64,000 bases of DNA from positions 14,697,431 to 14,761,430 of the forward strand of contig NC_133482.1 of the NCBI RefSeq assembly GCF_025370935.1, given 5' to 3'. Below are positions 1 through 11,060 of the stretch, in pieces. This DNA is from Choristoneura fumiferana. Lineage: Eukaryota > Arthropoda > Insecta > Lepidoptera > Tortricidae. The position numbers and the translations under genes are program-made. The stretch's first letter is position 1. Each line of letters begins with the position of its first letter. Under the pieces are notes generated by a model. The model searched no databases and was not told the DNA's origin. It worked only from the letters and a program-made list of their open reading frames with translations.

Positions 1-429
1 TGGCAGAGATCTCATGTTTTTACATGCAATATAGATTTCACATACATACATGATAACAGCGTCTAACAGACGAACAGGCAGATTTTTTTTGTTCTAATGT
101 TCCATTGGCACTCTTCTTGTACCGAATCATAAAAACCAAAACTCCTATGACTTGCGCCACCTCGTTATTGGGTAGTGCGAGACGGCTGTTGGGATACGAT
201 ATACTCGAGTGTCGAGAGCTCGCTGGATTTGACATAGTATCCCTTACACATATACATACACACGGTCACATATCATATACGTTGAGTTGAATAAACTGTA
301 AAGAGCTGACAAACAAACGAAACGACTTTTGTCTGGGACTGTACTTGCACTTAGAGTTTGAGTAGAGACATCTGTTTTATGTTGACTAACTTTGGGAGTA
401 CTGGAACGTGATTCATTTGTTTTATCAAT
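1..429. other. No gene or repeat recognised
   Basis: Overlapping short frames on both strands have no recognisable motif and no coding signature. I see no repeat shared with the rest of the window. Confidence 0.5.
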
Positions 430-443
430 ATTTAACACTAGCT

Positions 444-807
444 TGAAAATACAAACTGAAATATAGATGCACAGAAAAAACAGAAAAATAAGACCATCAC
501 TGGGAATGGAACCCAGGTCCTCGGTAATCCGTACCGCGTGCTATACCGCTACACCACTGATGGTCAACGGTACCGACACGAATTTCCCTATGCACCTCAT
601 ATCTCAGCTTGTGTTTCTTACTTAGGCACTTAAGCAGCGCCGCTAGCGACATCTATGCCGTAAGCCCTCAAACTTTTTTCGGCATTCCTTTGGAACTAAC
701 CGCTCACCCAGTTTGTATTTTCAATTTCGGTTTTACGGGATGACCGTAAAAGTAAAAATTTGGAATTGAAATAAAAAATACAAAAAGATTCCAAAAAACC
801 AATCTTA
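444..807 (-). mobile_element. SINE-B element with tRNA-like head and 14-bp target duplication
   Basis: A non-autonomous retroelement of about 364 bp is bounded by perfect 14-bp direct repeats, atttaacactagct, at 430-443 and 808-821. A tRNA-like segment in reverse orientation lies at about 494-572, with a B-box-like ggttccattcccag on the minus strand. The right end carries the sequence acgggatgaccgtaaaag and a terminus ccaaaaaaccaatct that is shared with the element at 16332-16806. The middle (about 575-655) is also shared with that element. The right half lacks the second tRNA-like arm seen there. The family name is provisional; the duplication and the shared ends are directly visible. Confidence 0.8.
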
Positions 808-815
808 ATTTAACA

Positions 816-990
816 CTAGCTGTTGCCAGCGACTCCGTCCGCGTAGAATTTGTTTATCGCTATCCTGCGGGAACCATGCATTTTTCCGGGATAAAAACCG
901 AATTTTCTTTAAATCGGTCCAACGGTTTAGGCGTGAAAAGGTAACAAACAAACAGACTTCCAAACTTTCGCATTTATAATATTAGCGGGA
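816..990 (-). mobile_element. Short non-autonomous Helitron (Lep1-like)
   Basis: On the minus strand the element begins TCCCGCTAATATTATAAATG and ends CTAG, lying between A and T in the host sequence. These are the hallmarks of Helitron insertion (5' TC, 3' CTRR, AT target, no duplication). Internal sequence matches other copies in this window at 19099, 19372, 19749, 22564 and 28415. At about 175 bp it is non-coding and cannot transpose by itself. Its 3' terminus was hit by the SINE-B insertion at 430-821, so its last few bases occur twice. Confidence 0.8.
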
Positions 991-1170
991 TTTTGTTCTC
1001 TATAAATTACTGCTCTACGAGTACGAGTCTATATGATGAACGAATATTATTTTGTCTAATTTTGTTAGTCATAAAAATATATGTTAGTCATAAATATAAA
1101 ATGTGAATCCGTCTTTTAACCCGATTCGATTCAGTTAGTTTATTTTTTAAGTATCCCTGAGAAATACTCT

Positions 1171-1574
1171 TTTTAGGGTTCCGTACCTCGAAAGGAAAAA
1201 CGGAACCCCTATAGGGCCCTTTTTCTCAGGAACGCGTGGAGGTATCAAGCTGAAATTTATATCAAATACTTTAGTCTGTCAAGTCCCTTGGAGCTGTGAA
1301 AAAATCAAACTTCCAAGCCAACGCAATCAAAAGATACACCCGTTTTGTGCTGCAAAATTTCCGCAAATTATCGAAACTCGCAAGGGAATCAAAACCTACA
1401 GGGTACTTCCGTCTCTTGAGAAGAAGAGAATCTTGAAATTTGGTACGAAGCAACGTCTTATATATAGCACAGATAAAGGAAAAATTGTGAAAACCGTAAA
1501 TTTTTAGTTACATCCTAATTTTAAAGTTACGGAACCCTCGGTGCGCGAGTCCGACTTGCATTTGGCCGGTTTTA
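1171..1574 (+). repeat. GGTTCCG/GGCCGG interspersed repeat, copy 1
   Basis: Starts ttagggttccgtacctcg and ends with ggaaccctcggtgcgcgagt followed by cgactt and ggccggtttt. A diverged copy lies at about 18590-18936 and the tandem copy at 6462-6879. The frames inside are not gene-like. It resembles an abundant lepidopteran repeat class of unknown superfamily. Confidence 0.65.
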
Positions 1575-2200
1575 TGTCAAAATAATAGATACGAAACATC
1601 AATTTCACGCCAGACCCATGTCTAATACGTGCTCCAGATTCTAGTCAGAGACGTTAATCCTATTTGTACCTAAGTGCGTCTTTATCAAACCGGTCGATTG
1701 GGACGCACTTACCCACACACGAGACGACATATCCTAGACACAGTACTGTCATGACGCATCATCAATCTTTCCGCGAAGTGGTCCACTGTGCCAAACCCTA
1801 TCAAACTTGCTTTGACGTGCGAAGGCTTATCTCGTGTGAAAAATGGGGCGAATTGAGACGTCCGGGCTCGGGGTAAGGGTTATAGTTGCTTGTGAGACGA
1901 TGTTTAATTGATTTGTAATTTGATTTTGTCTGGAATGTTGTCCTAAATGTTGGAATTTGCTCTAAAATAATGGTACTCCGGAGGAATATAATTGAAACAT
2001 TTACGTATTTTTCATTTAATGTAATGCTAAATAGATTTTAAATAATAGCAATGATGGGAAGATGCGAATTTAGTAAAAAAGAAAACACTCTATTCCAGAC
2101 TGGAAAACCGGAGTAATTTTCATTTTTTTTTTCAGATTTCGCATACAAAAACTGTCATTTGATTGCGATCGCAAGTGCCAGAAACGTTAGGCAATACAGC
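1575..2200. other. No gene recognised
   Basis: A+T-rich sequence with short frames only; it recurs at about 6880-7500 as part of the tandem unit. Confidence 0.45.
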
Positions 2201-2203
2201 CTC

Positions 2204-2317
2204 TGGTTAAGATCGCGGGATCGCGGTGGATGCGGTAAACACAAGACCGGTCTGAGTGGAGAGCCTTGGGGGAGGCCTATGTCCAGCAGTGGACGTCTTT
2301 CGGCTGACATGATGATT
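2204..2317 (+). mobile_element. RTE-clade LINE 3' end fragment
   Basis: The sequence encodes the last residues of an RTE-type protein (SRDRGG/AQDR-like region, then GEAY..QQW read in the gaggcctatgtccagcag frame) and stops in a short gatgatt tail. It matches the 3' part of the copy at 5596-5850. Only about 110 bp remain. Confidence 0.65.
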
Positions 2318-2475
2318 CTGCCCCGTAACTCAGGAGGCATCAGTGGTACACCTTGTTAGAAAAATTTTTGCAATGCATACGACCCACTTTATTTTTCTCA
2401 AACAAACTTTCCTACTACTTATTTGGGTACTTGGGGCGTTACAGTGATAAATTAAAATGTTTGTTTCGGTTCGTT

Positions 2476-2662
2476 ACTCTAAAATCTGGTAGCATGGTCA
2501 ACGTTTGTGATGCTCTGAAGATGAGCTGGTTGTGTTCGAAACGCGTCAGTGTAGTGTTTGTGTGTGTGTTATTATAGTGTGAAGGTGGAGGAACTGCATG
2601 AAACGCATCTCTTGCATAAACGTAGCTATCACAAGGTCGCGGGTGAGCAAAGTAATTGCTTC
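2476..2662 (-). repeat. D-family repeat fragment
   Basis: Contains the blocks ggtagcatggt, gatgagctggttg, gtggaggaactgcatga and aggtcgcgggtgagcaaag. These appear in the opposite orientation at 27660, 33801, 52729 and elsewhere. This is the half-element of the fold-back repeat described at 33801-34362. Confidence 0.6.
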
Positions 2663-3753
2663 AATTCATTGATATTTCCGAATGCCATTTGTTTAGGGAT
2701 TCAACGGCCATCCCTTCCCCAACACAGCTCTGATTCAAAGGTTTCAATTATCATCACAATTACACGAAACCCTCGTAATCCAATAGCATTATTAGAACAC
2801 CGATTTCCCAAATTATAGTGCTACGTATTTTTCAAGTTTCGCTTCACAATGCGTATCGCTTAATGAGCCAACGAAGCAAATTGCCCGTAAACAAATTATA
2901 GTTATACCGAATAATTGCCCGGTTCTATTGTTACGTATCCCTTTTTCCTGCTTTTCAGAAGATTGTGAAAAAGATTTCTTTCTAACGGCCTTGGTATATT
3001 TTGCGTTTTAGTCGTCGCTGTTACGCTAAGACAAAGTAAGACTTTGTTAGGCGTATTGCTAATTAAAACGAATAATATTAGGCTATTAGCATCATTATTG
3101 GCTCTCACCGGGAACTCACCGGCGCGTTGGGCCTGGAAACAGAGGACAATTTTCACTAGGCACACATGGGAACTACAGCTGAAGCCATCTCATTCCGAGA
3201 GGATGTATCTGACAAGCACTAGGACGTATATACTCGTAGATAGGCTGATGATGAATGATGACCTAAGCAGGTAGTCCCTTAGCACGATACAAAAGGGACC
3301 AAGCTTCGATTTCCGTGCAAACAAATATTTGTTTAGGCCCTACACCCGGAATTGTTTGCCCCTGTTTAGGGTCTAGCTCATGATTAATTTAAGTAGGTCA
3401 TGACAAGTTAAGCTCTGCGTGGTTTTGCATTGAAATAGGTGAAGTAAATGTGAGGATCTATGTTGTTTAAGGCCACTATCTTATGTCTTAAGGTTCACCC
3501 TTTAGAGAAGGGCTAATCCAGTTTATATATAGCCAGGAGGAGGATCACTTGGTCAAATTCTAGTTATTTTTTCGCAAATCATTAATTGTAAAATAACATT
3601 TATCAAATACAAAATCAATCCTTTTTTGTCGTAGAAAGATATAGGTAGAGTCATTTACGATGACGCGTCCCGTGGTTCTTATTACAATGTCATTACTATC
3701 TAATTTTGTCAAAATCACGCGTCTTCGTGGATGTTACTAGGTATATTAATTTA
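2663..3753. other. No gene recognised
   Basis: Frames of about 75-87 codons on both strands overlap each other and show no family motif. The same sequence recurs at 7961-9052, so it is simply duplicated non-coding DNA as far as I can see. Confidence 0.4.
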
Positions 3754-4037
3754 CACGCTTTTATTTAGTTTCACCTGTCCCGTTGTCTGTCTGTCTGTAT
3801 GTAATCAAATCTTGGAAGATAAATTCGACCAACTTCCAGTAGTTGGATTGACTTGAAATTTGGTATAAGTACTTATATAAATTACCTGACAATACAATAA
3901 TCTGGTAGTGAGATCCTGGTAGTCCGGCCAGGATCGTCTCCACAGGACGGTACTCTTCAACGGTTAATGGCATCGACTTGAAATTTGGTACGCAAAAGGT
4001 ACAGTTAACAAAAAGTACAGTCAGTAAAAAAAGCTTG
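3754..4037. mobile_element. T-family MITE, TA-flanked
   Basis: Starts near CACGCTTTTATTTAG and ends AAAAAAGCTTG, with TA on both sides (3752-3753 and 4038-4039). Copies lie at 9053-9346 and 59277-59578, and a truncated one at about 35562-35724. The inverted CAAGCTTTT ends and TA flanks suggest a Tc1/mariner-type non-autonomous element. Internal landmarks are gtccggccaggatcgtct and gacttgaaatttggta. Confidence 0.7.
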
Positions 4038-4214
4038 TATTAAAAATGTTTTTTTTTACCAAAAACTAATTTTATTAATATCAATGAATTTATAAAAATA
4101 GCTACTGTTGTCCTAGTATCACCATCATTATCTCCGGTCTTTATCCGTCCCACTGAAAATAGTACAGTCTTGTTTGCCTCTTAGAAAGAGAGGCAAACAA
4201 GCTACTTCTTCATT

Positions 4215-4605
4215 TGATTAGATTCGAGTACCTTGAAACGGAGAACAGATGGCCATTGAGACCGAAAAGATCTGGAACGGAGACTACGGATTTGGAACGA
4301 GATGGAAGAATGACCTGGTTTAAAGCCCAACACACACAGACAAGTGCGGGTCGTGCGCGGGCCCGCGACGGGCGTATTTACATGTCGGTATATGGACGCC
4401 ATTATACCGACGGCGGGTGTGGGTCGGGCGCGGGTCGGGTCGTGCGTACACGACCCGCGCCCGTCGTCTGTGTGAGTTTGACTTAAAGCCATGGGTTCAC
4501 ATGCAGTCCGAATCCAAACGCAACAACTGGAGGTACATGCGGGACGCCTATGTCCAACAGTGGACGTCCTACGGGTGATATGCTAGTGATGATGATAATT
4601 CAACT
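4215..4605 (+). mobile_element. RTE remnant interrupted by a GC-rich MITE
   Basis: Degraded RTE C-terminal sequence (gagaacagatgg...gaccgaaaagatctgg...gacctggtt) is broken by a GC-rich insert at about 4330-4476 and resumes as gacgcctatgtccaacagtg with a gatgatgataa tail. The insert carries inverted cacacagac/gtctgtgtg ends and repeated cgggtcg motifs. The cleaner copy of the insert is at 9642-9769. Confidence 0.6.
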
Positions 4606-4687
4606 GAACTATCTAAGTATATTGATTTTGGAGTATGCCCGGTCATCAGGCTCCCATGCGAATTGAGAAACTTTAATCTTGAGTTTA

Positions 4688-5005
4688 TGCCGTGGTGGCC
4701 TAGTGGTTTGACCTATCGCCTCTCAAGCAGAGGGTCGTGGGTTCGAACCCCGGCTCGCACCTCGGAGTTTTTCGAAATTCATGTGCGGAATTACATTTGA
4801 AATTTACCACGACCTTTGCGGTGAAGGAAAACATCGTGAGGAAACCTGCACAAACCTGCGAAGCGATTCAATGGTGCGTGCGAAGTTCCCAATCCGCACT
4901 GGACCCGCGTGGGAACTATGACCCAAGCCCTCTAGTTCTGAGAGGAGGCATGTGCCCAGCAGTGGGACGTATATAGGCATCCTAGCCGATGAAGATGATG
5001 ATAAA
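4688..5005 (+). mobile_element. tRNA-derived SINE, family A, near full length
   Basis: The head gccgtggtggcctagtgg (A-box-like) and gtgggttcgaaccccggc (B-box-like) form an RNA polymerase III promoter of tRNA origin. The body contains gtgaaggaaaacatcgtgag and ctgagaggaggcatgtgccc, and the end is cagcagtgggacgtatatagg followed by gat repeats. The tail resembles that of RTE elements here, consistent with borrowed RTE machinery. Other copies are at 9981, 12155, 14360, 16140, 27876, 43903, 49030, 55782 and 62575. Confidence 0.85.
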
Positions 5006-5007
5006 TG

Positions 5008-5595
5008 GTGGTGCTACAGATTTGTGTCCATTATTGACGGGTGGAGTAGGCGTAGAATTTTGTTTGGGTGTTAAAATTTCGGCCTCTTTCAAAGCGAAAG
5101 TTGCCTCGTACCAGAACGACTTAACATGATTGTGACCTCTCTTGCCTCTCATGCCTTGTCACATGCTCGCTTTCTATAGCACCAGATGAGTGATGGTACG
5201 AGAGCGACGGAAGAAAAATGATACGAATCCTCATATTCATATGGTAATACTCGCGACTTCAGTACCCTGTGTAATAAAAAAGTCTTGAGTCGATTCTGTG
5301 GAAAAGGCATTTTTTAACGCAAATTATCATTAATAGAATGAGGATTGGGTTTATTTACGTAATCCTTCCTTTGATGTTATTTTTTCTCGTTGAACTAGGT
5401 TAAATGGAAGATCGCTTTTAAGGGTGAAGGCTATACAGACGGTTCACTGGAATACGAATAATAAAAACGTGTACTTACTGACAAAAACTTACTTAAATAG
5501 GTAGAATGTAATAATTACAAACGTGAGGTTTGAGGTGATTAATAAGCCTGTCTCTTTGATACTAGTTTCTTCCTTTGTCATTAATATTAATTTGT
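5008..5595. other. No gene recognised
   Basis: Unremarkable A+T-rich sequence, duplicated at about 10290-10880. Confidence 0.4.
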
Positions 5596-5853
5596 AGAAT
5601 TGCGAAACTAAAGTGGCAGTGGGCGGGGCACATTGCTCGCAGGACTGATGGCCGATGGGGCCAGAAGGTTCTCGAATGGCGTCCGCGGACCGGGAGACGA
5701 GCTGTCGGTAGGCCTCCAACAAGATGGAGCGACGACTTGGTTAAGATCGCGGGATCGCGGTGGATGCGGAAAGCACAAGACCGGTCTGAGTGGAGAGCCT
5801 TGGGGAGGCCTATGTCCAGCAGTGGACGTCTTTCGGCTGACATGATGATGATG
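5596..5853 (+). pseudogene. RTE-clade reverse transcriptase, C-terminal tail
   Basis: The frame reads KLKWQWAGHIARRTDG, then VLEWRPRTGRR, GRPPTRWSDDLVK, AGSRWMRKAQDR and SEWRALG. This is the conserved C-terminus of RTE-type retrotransposon polyproteins. A one-base loss just before the expected GEAY..QQW ending throws the frame into GRPMSSSG. A short (GAT)n tail follows at about 5840-5853. It is a 5'-truncated, inactive copy. Confidence 0.85.
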
Positions 5854-6461
5854 ATAATGATGAGAATACGATTAATAATAACTATAAATAGTGCAACAAA
5901 AACACATAGGTAGGTACTCAAAATTAAAAAAAAAACATTGTATGTATCTTACTAATATAAACTAAATAATTTACTAATAGTGAATGCTTTATTTTTCATT
6001 TTTTTAAATAGGAAATCCATTATAAGTACATGACTAAAAAAAAACCAGAAAACCAATCTTAAACAAAAACGTGTAACTGTTCAAAACGCATTCCCATTTC
6101 CCGCAAGCTTCAATATTTAAAACGAACTGGCTGCAAAAAACCTAAACCGACTTTTTGAATCGGGCAATATGTTTTAAAAACTATGTCGCACGAACGCGGA
6201 TTTATTAATTTGTTTTAAAAATTGGAAACTGATAAAATGGCTTTTCCCGCAACTTCGTGTTTCTTTTTTTAGCAGGATTTATGTTTCTATATTCTGCTCT
6301 AGAGTTCGAGTCTATATTGATTTGAACGAATGTTATTTTGTCTAAGGTTTGTTTTGTAATAAAAATATATGTTAGTCATAAAGTATAAAACTGAATCCGT
6401 CTTTTAACCCGATTCGATTCAGTTAGTTTATTTTTTAAGTATCCCTGAGAAATACTCTTTT

Positions 6462-6879
6462 TAGGGTTCCGTACCTCGAAAGGAAAAACGGAACCCCTAT
6501 AGGGCCCTTTTTCTCAGGAACGCGTGGAGGTATCAAGCTGAAATTTATATCAAATACTTTAGTCTGTCAAGTCCCTTGGAGCTGTGAAAAAATCAAACTT
6601 CCAAGCCAACGCAATCAAAAGATACACCCGTTTTGTGCTGCAAAATTTCCGCAAATTATCGAAACTCGCAAGGGAATCAAAACCTACAGGGTACTTCCGT
6701 CTCTTGAGAAGAAGAGAATCTTGAAATTTGGTACGAAGCAACGTCTTATATATAGCACAGATAAAGGAAAAATTGTGAAAACCGTAAATTTTTAGTTACA
6801 TCCTAATTTTAAAGTTACTACCTACAGGTTTGTACGGAACCCTCGGTGCGCGAGTCCGACTTGCATTTGGCCGGTTTTA
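6462..6879 (+). repeat. GGTTCCG/GGCCGG interspersed repeat, copy 2
   Basis: Tandem counterpart of 1171-1574. It carries an extra 17 bp, ctacctacaggtttgta, near 6820-6836, just before ggaaccctcgg. Confidence 0.65.
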
Positions 6880-7501
6880 TGTCAAAATAATAGATACGAA
6901 ACATCAATTTCACGCCAGACCCATGTCTAATACGTGCTCCAGATTCTAGTCAGAGACGTTAATCCTATTTGTACCTAAGTGCGTCTTTATCAAACCGGTC
7001 GATTGGGACGCACTTACCCACACACGAGACGACATATCCTAGACACAGTACTGTCATGACGCATCATCAATCTTTCCGCGAAGTGGTCCACTGTGCCAAA
7101 CCCTATCAAACTTGCTTTGACGTGCGAAGGCTTATCTCGTGTGAAAAATGGGGCGAATTGAGACGTCCGGGCTCGGGGTAAGGGTTATAGTTGCTTGTGA
7201 GACGATGTTTAATTGATTTGTAATTTGATTTTGTCTGGAATGTTGTCCTAAATGTTGGAATTTGCTCTAAAATAATGGTACTCCGGAGGAATATAATTGA
7301 AACATTTACGTATTTTTCATTTAATGTAATGCTAAATAGATTTTAAATAATAGCAATGATGGGAAGATGCGAATTTAGTAAAAAAGGAAAACACTATTCC
7401 AGACTGGAAAACCGGAGTAATTTTCTTTTTTTTCAGATTTCGCATACACAAAAAATTTGATTGCGATCGCAAGTGCCAGAAACGTTAGGCAATACAGCTT
7501 C

Positions 7502-7615
7502 TGGTTAAGTTCGCGGGATCGCGGTGGATGCGGTAAACACAAGACCGGTTTGAGTGGAGAGCCTTGGGGGAGGCCTATGTCCAGCAGTGGACGTCTTTCG
7601 GCTGACATGATGATT
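7502..7615 (+). mobile_element. RTE 3' end fragment (tandem copy)
   Basis: Counterpart of 2204-2317, with two or three substitutions. Confidence 0.65.
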
Positions 7616-7773
7616 CTGCCCCGTAACTCAGGAGGCATCAGTGGTACACCTTGTTAGAAAAATGTTTGCAATGCATACGACCCACTTTATTTTTCTCAAA
7701 CAAACTTTCCTACTACTTATTTGGGTACTTGGGGCGTTACAGTGATAAATTAAAATGTTTGTTTCGGTTCGTT

Positions 7774-7960
7774 ACTCTAAAATCTGGTAGCATGGTCAAC
7801 GTTTGTGATGCTCTGAAGATGAGCTGGTTGTGTTCGAAACGCGTCAGTGTAGTGTTTGTGTGTGTGTTATTATAGTGTGAAGGTGGAGGAACTGCATGAA
7901 ACGCATCTCTTGCATAAACGTAGCTATCACAAGGTCGCGGGTGAGCAAAGTAATTGCTTC
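7774..7960 (-). repeat. D-family repeat fragment (tandem copy)
   Basis: Counterpart of 2476-2662. Confidence 0.6.
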
Positions 7961-9052
7961 AATTCATTGATATTTCCGAATGCCATTTGTTTAGGGATTC
8001 AACGGCCATCCCTTCCCCAACACAGCTCTGATTCAAAGGTTTCAATTATCATCACAATTACACGAAACCCTCTTAATCCAATAGCATTATTAGAACACCG
8101 ATTTCCCAAATTATAGTGCTACGTATTTTTCAAGTTTCGCTTCACAATGCGTATCGCTTAATGAGCCAACGAAGCAAATTGCCCGTAAACAAATTATAGT
8201 TATACCGAATAATTGCCCGGTTCTATTGTTACGTATCCCTTTTTCCTGCTTTTCAGAAGATTGTGAAAAAGATTTCTTTCTAACGGCCTTGGTATATTTT
8301 GCGTTTTAGTCGTCGCTGTTACGCTAAGACAAAGTAAGACTTTGTTAGGCGTATTGCTAATTAAAACGAATAATATTAGGCTATTAGCATCATTATTGGC
8401 TCTCACCGGGAACTCACCGGCGCGTTGGGCCTGGAAACAGAGGACAATTTTCACTAGGCACACATGGGAACTACAGCTGAAGCCATCTCATTCCGAGAGG
8501 ATGTATCTGACAAGCACTAGGACGTATATACTCGTAGATAGGCTGATGATGAATGATGACCTAAGCAGGTAGTCCCTTAGCACGATACAAAAGGGACCAA
8601 GCTTCGATTTCCGTGCAAACAAATATTTGTTTAGGCCCTACACCCGGAATTGTTTGCCCCTGTTTAGGGTCTAGCTCATGATTAATTTAAGTAGGTCATG
8701 ACAAGTTAAGCTCTGCGTGGTTTTGCATTGAAATAGGTGAAGTAAATGTGAGGATCTATGTTGTTTAAGGCCACTATCTTATGTCTTAAGGTTCACCCTT
8801 TAGAGAAGGGCTAATCCAGTTTATATATAGCCAGGAGGAGGATCACTTGGTCAAATTCTAGTTATTTTTTCGCAAATCATTAATTGTAAAATAACATTTA
8901 TCAAATAGAAAAATCAATCCTTTTTTGTCGTGGAAAGATATAGGTAGAGTCATTTACGATGACGCGTCCCGTGGTTCTTATTACAATGTCATTACTATCT
9001 AATTTTGTCAAAATCACGCGTCTTCGTGGATGTTACTAGGTATATTAATTTA

Positions 9053-9346
9053 CACGCTTTTATTTAGTTTCACCTGTCCCGTTGTCTGTCTGTCTGTATG
9101 TAATCAAATCTTGGAAGATAAATTCGACCAACTTCCAGTAGTTGGATTGACTTGAAATTTGGTATACTTATATAAATTACCTGACAATACAATAATCTGG
9201 TAGTGAGATCCTGGTAGTCCGGCCAGGATCGTCTCCACAGGACGGTACTCTTCAACGGTTAATGGCATCGACTTGAAATTTGGTACGCAAATGTAGTTTG
9301 GTGACACAGGTACAGTAACAAAAAGTACAGTCAGTAAAAAAGCTTG
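9053..9346. mobile_element. T-family MITE, TA-flanked (tandem copy)
   Basis: Counterpart of 3754-4037, with TA at 9051-9052 and 9347-9348. Relative to unit 1 it has gained or kept gtttggtgacac and lost a few bases near ggtat. Confidence 0.7.
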
Positions 9347-9519
9347 TATTAAAAATGTTTTTTTTACCAAAAACTAATTTTATTAATATCAATGAATTTA
9401 TAAAAATAGCTACTGTTGTCCCAGTATCACCATCATTATCTCCGGTCTTTATCCGTCCCACTGAAAATAGTACAGTCTTGTTTGCCTCTTAGAAAGAGAG
9501 GCAAACAAGCTACTTCTTC

Positions 9520-9890
9520 ATTTGATTAGATTCGAGTACATTGAAACGGAGAACAGATGGCCATTGAGACCGAAAAGATCTGGAATGGAGACTACGGATT
9601 TGGAACGAGATGGAAGAATGACCTGGTTTAAAGCCCAACACACACAGACGACGGGTGCGGGTGCGGGTATTTACATGTCAGTATATGGACGCCATTACAC
9701 CGACGGCGGGTGTGGGTCGGGCGCGGGTCGGGTCGTGCGTACACGACCCGCGCCCGTCGTCTGTGTGAGTTTGACTTAAAGCCATGGGTTCACATGCAGT
9801 CCGAATCCAATCGAAGCAACTGGAGGTACATGCGGGACGCCTATGTCCAACAGTGGACGTCCTACGGGTGATATGCTGGTGATGATGATA
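9520..9890 (+). mobile_element. RTE remnant carrying a GC-rich MITE (tandem copy)
   Basis: Counterpart of 4215-4605. The insert at 9642-9769 is clearer here, with inverted ends cacacagacgacgggtgcgg and cccgcgcccgtcgtctgtgtg-type sequence. Confidence 0.6.
9642..9769. mobile_element. GC-rich MITE
   Basis: About 128 bp with terminal inverted repeats (cacacagacgacggg at the left, cccgtcgtctgtgtg at the right) inside an RTE remnant. The core is very rich in cgggtcg words. The superfamily is not apparent and no duplication could be fixed. The unit 1 counterpart (about 4330-4476) has a rearranged left end. Confidence 0.6.
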
Positions 9891-9980
9891 ATGCAACTGA
9901 ACTATCTAAGTATATTGATTTTGGAGTATGCCCGGTCATCAGGCTCCCATGCGAATTGAGAAACTTTAATCTTGAGTTTA

Positions 9981-10290
9981 TGCCGTGGTGGCCTAGTGGT
10001 TTGACCTATCGCCTCTCAAGCAGAGGGTCGTGGGTTCGAACCCCGGCTCGCACCTCGGAGTTTTTCGAAATTCATGTGCGGAATTACATTTGAAATTTAC
10101 CACGACCTTTGCGGTGAAGGAAAACATCGTGAGGAAACCTGCACAAACCTGCGAAGCGATTCAATGGTGCGTGCGAAGTTCCCAATCCGCACTGGACCCG
10201 CGTGGGAACTATGACCCAAGCCCTCTAGTTCTGAGAGGAGGCATGTGCCCAGCAGTGGGACGTATATAGGCTGGGATGATGATGATAAAT
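9981..10290 (+). mobile_element. tRNA-derived SINE, family A (tandem copy)
   Basis: Counterpart of 4688-5005. It ends in ggctgggatgatgatgataa, where unit 1 has ggcatcctagccgatgaagatgatgataa. Confidence 0.85.
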
Positions 10291-10879
10291 GGTGATGGCG
10301 CACACAGATTTGTGTCCATTATTGACGGGTGGAGTAGGCGTAGAATTTTGTTTGGGTGTTAAAATTTCGGCCTCTTTCAAAGCGAAAGTTGCCTCGTACC
10401 AGAACGACTTAACATGATTGTGACCTCTCTTGCCTCTCATGCCTTGTCACATGCTCGCTTTCTATAGCACCAGATGAGTGATGGTACGAGAGCGACGGAA
10501 GAAAAATGATACGAATCCTCATATTCATATGGTAATACTCGCGACTTCAGTACCCGTGTAATAAAAAAGTCTTGAGTCGATTCTGTGGAAAAGGCATTTT
10601 TTAACGCAAATTATCATTAATAGAATGAGGATTGGGTTTATTTACGTAATCCTTCCTTTGATGTTATTTTTTCTCGTTGAACTAGGTTAAATGGAAGATC
10701 GCTTTTAAGGGTGAAGGCTATACAGACGGTTCACTGGAATACGAATAATAAAAACGTGTACTTACTGACAAAAACTTACTTAAATAGGTAGAATGTAATA
10801 ATTACAAACGTGAGGTTTGAGGTGATTAATAAGCCTGTCTCTTTGATACTAGTTTCTTCCTTTGTCATTAATATTAATA

Positions 10880-11060
10880 GAAGCAATTGCGAAACTAAAG
10901 TGGCAACAAAAACACATTGCTCTAAACTGATGGCACATGGGCCAGAAGGTTCTCGAATGGCGTCCGCGGACCGGGAGCAAAGTGCTGTCGGTAGGCCTCC
11001 AACAAGATTTAGCAACGACTTGGTTAAGAAAGCGGGATCGCGGTGGATGCTATAGTAATA
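10880..11060 (+). pseudogene. RTE C-terminal fragment, patchily corrupted copy
   Basis: Corresponds to 5596-5853. Blocks such as cagaaggttctcgaatggcg and cgcggtggatgc are intact, while stretches between and after them match only in short words. The (GAT)n tail and the GEAY..QQW region are unrecognisable. The pattern is unlike ordinary point decay; see findings. Confidence 0.6.

Larger units (their letters stand above)
1000..6275. repeat. Tandem 5.3-kb duplication, unit 1
   Basis: This stretch is repeated almost base for base about 5288-5305 bp downstream. The offset drifts by small indels, including a 17-bp insertion near 6820-6836 in unit 2. The unit contains only repeats: a GGTTCCG-type element, RTE 3' ends, a D-family repeat, a T-family MITE, a GC-rich MITE and a SINE. 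I see no host gene in it. The left boundary falls right after the Helitron that ends at 990. Copies are near-identical over most of their length, which means either a recent duplication or an assembly artefact. Confidence 0.9.

Noticed and set aside
4690..4765. Possible true tRNA genes at the A-box/B-box segments (also 500, 16400, 16640, 23770, 33330, 45030, 51430, 55990)
   Set aside because: Each is the head of a dispersed SINE, lacks a proper cloverleaf acceptor stem and continues into a SINE body.
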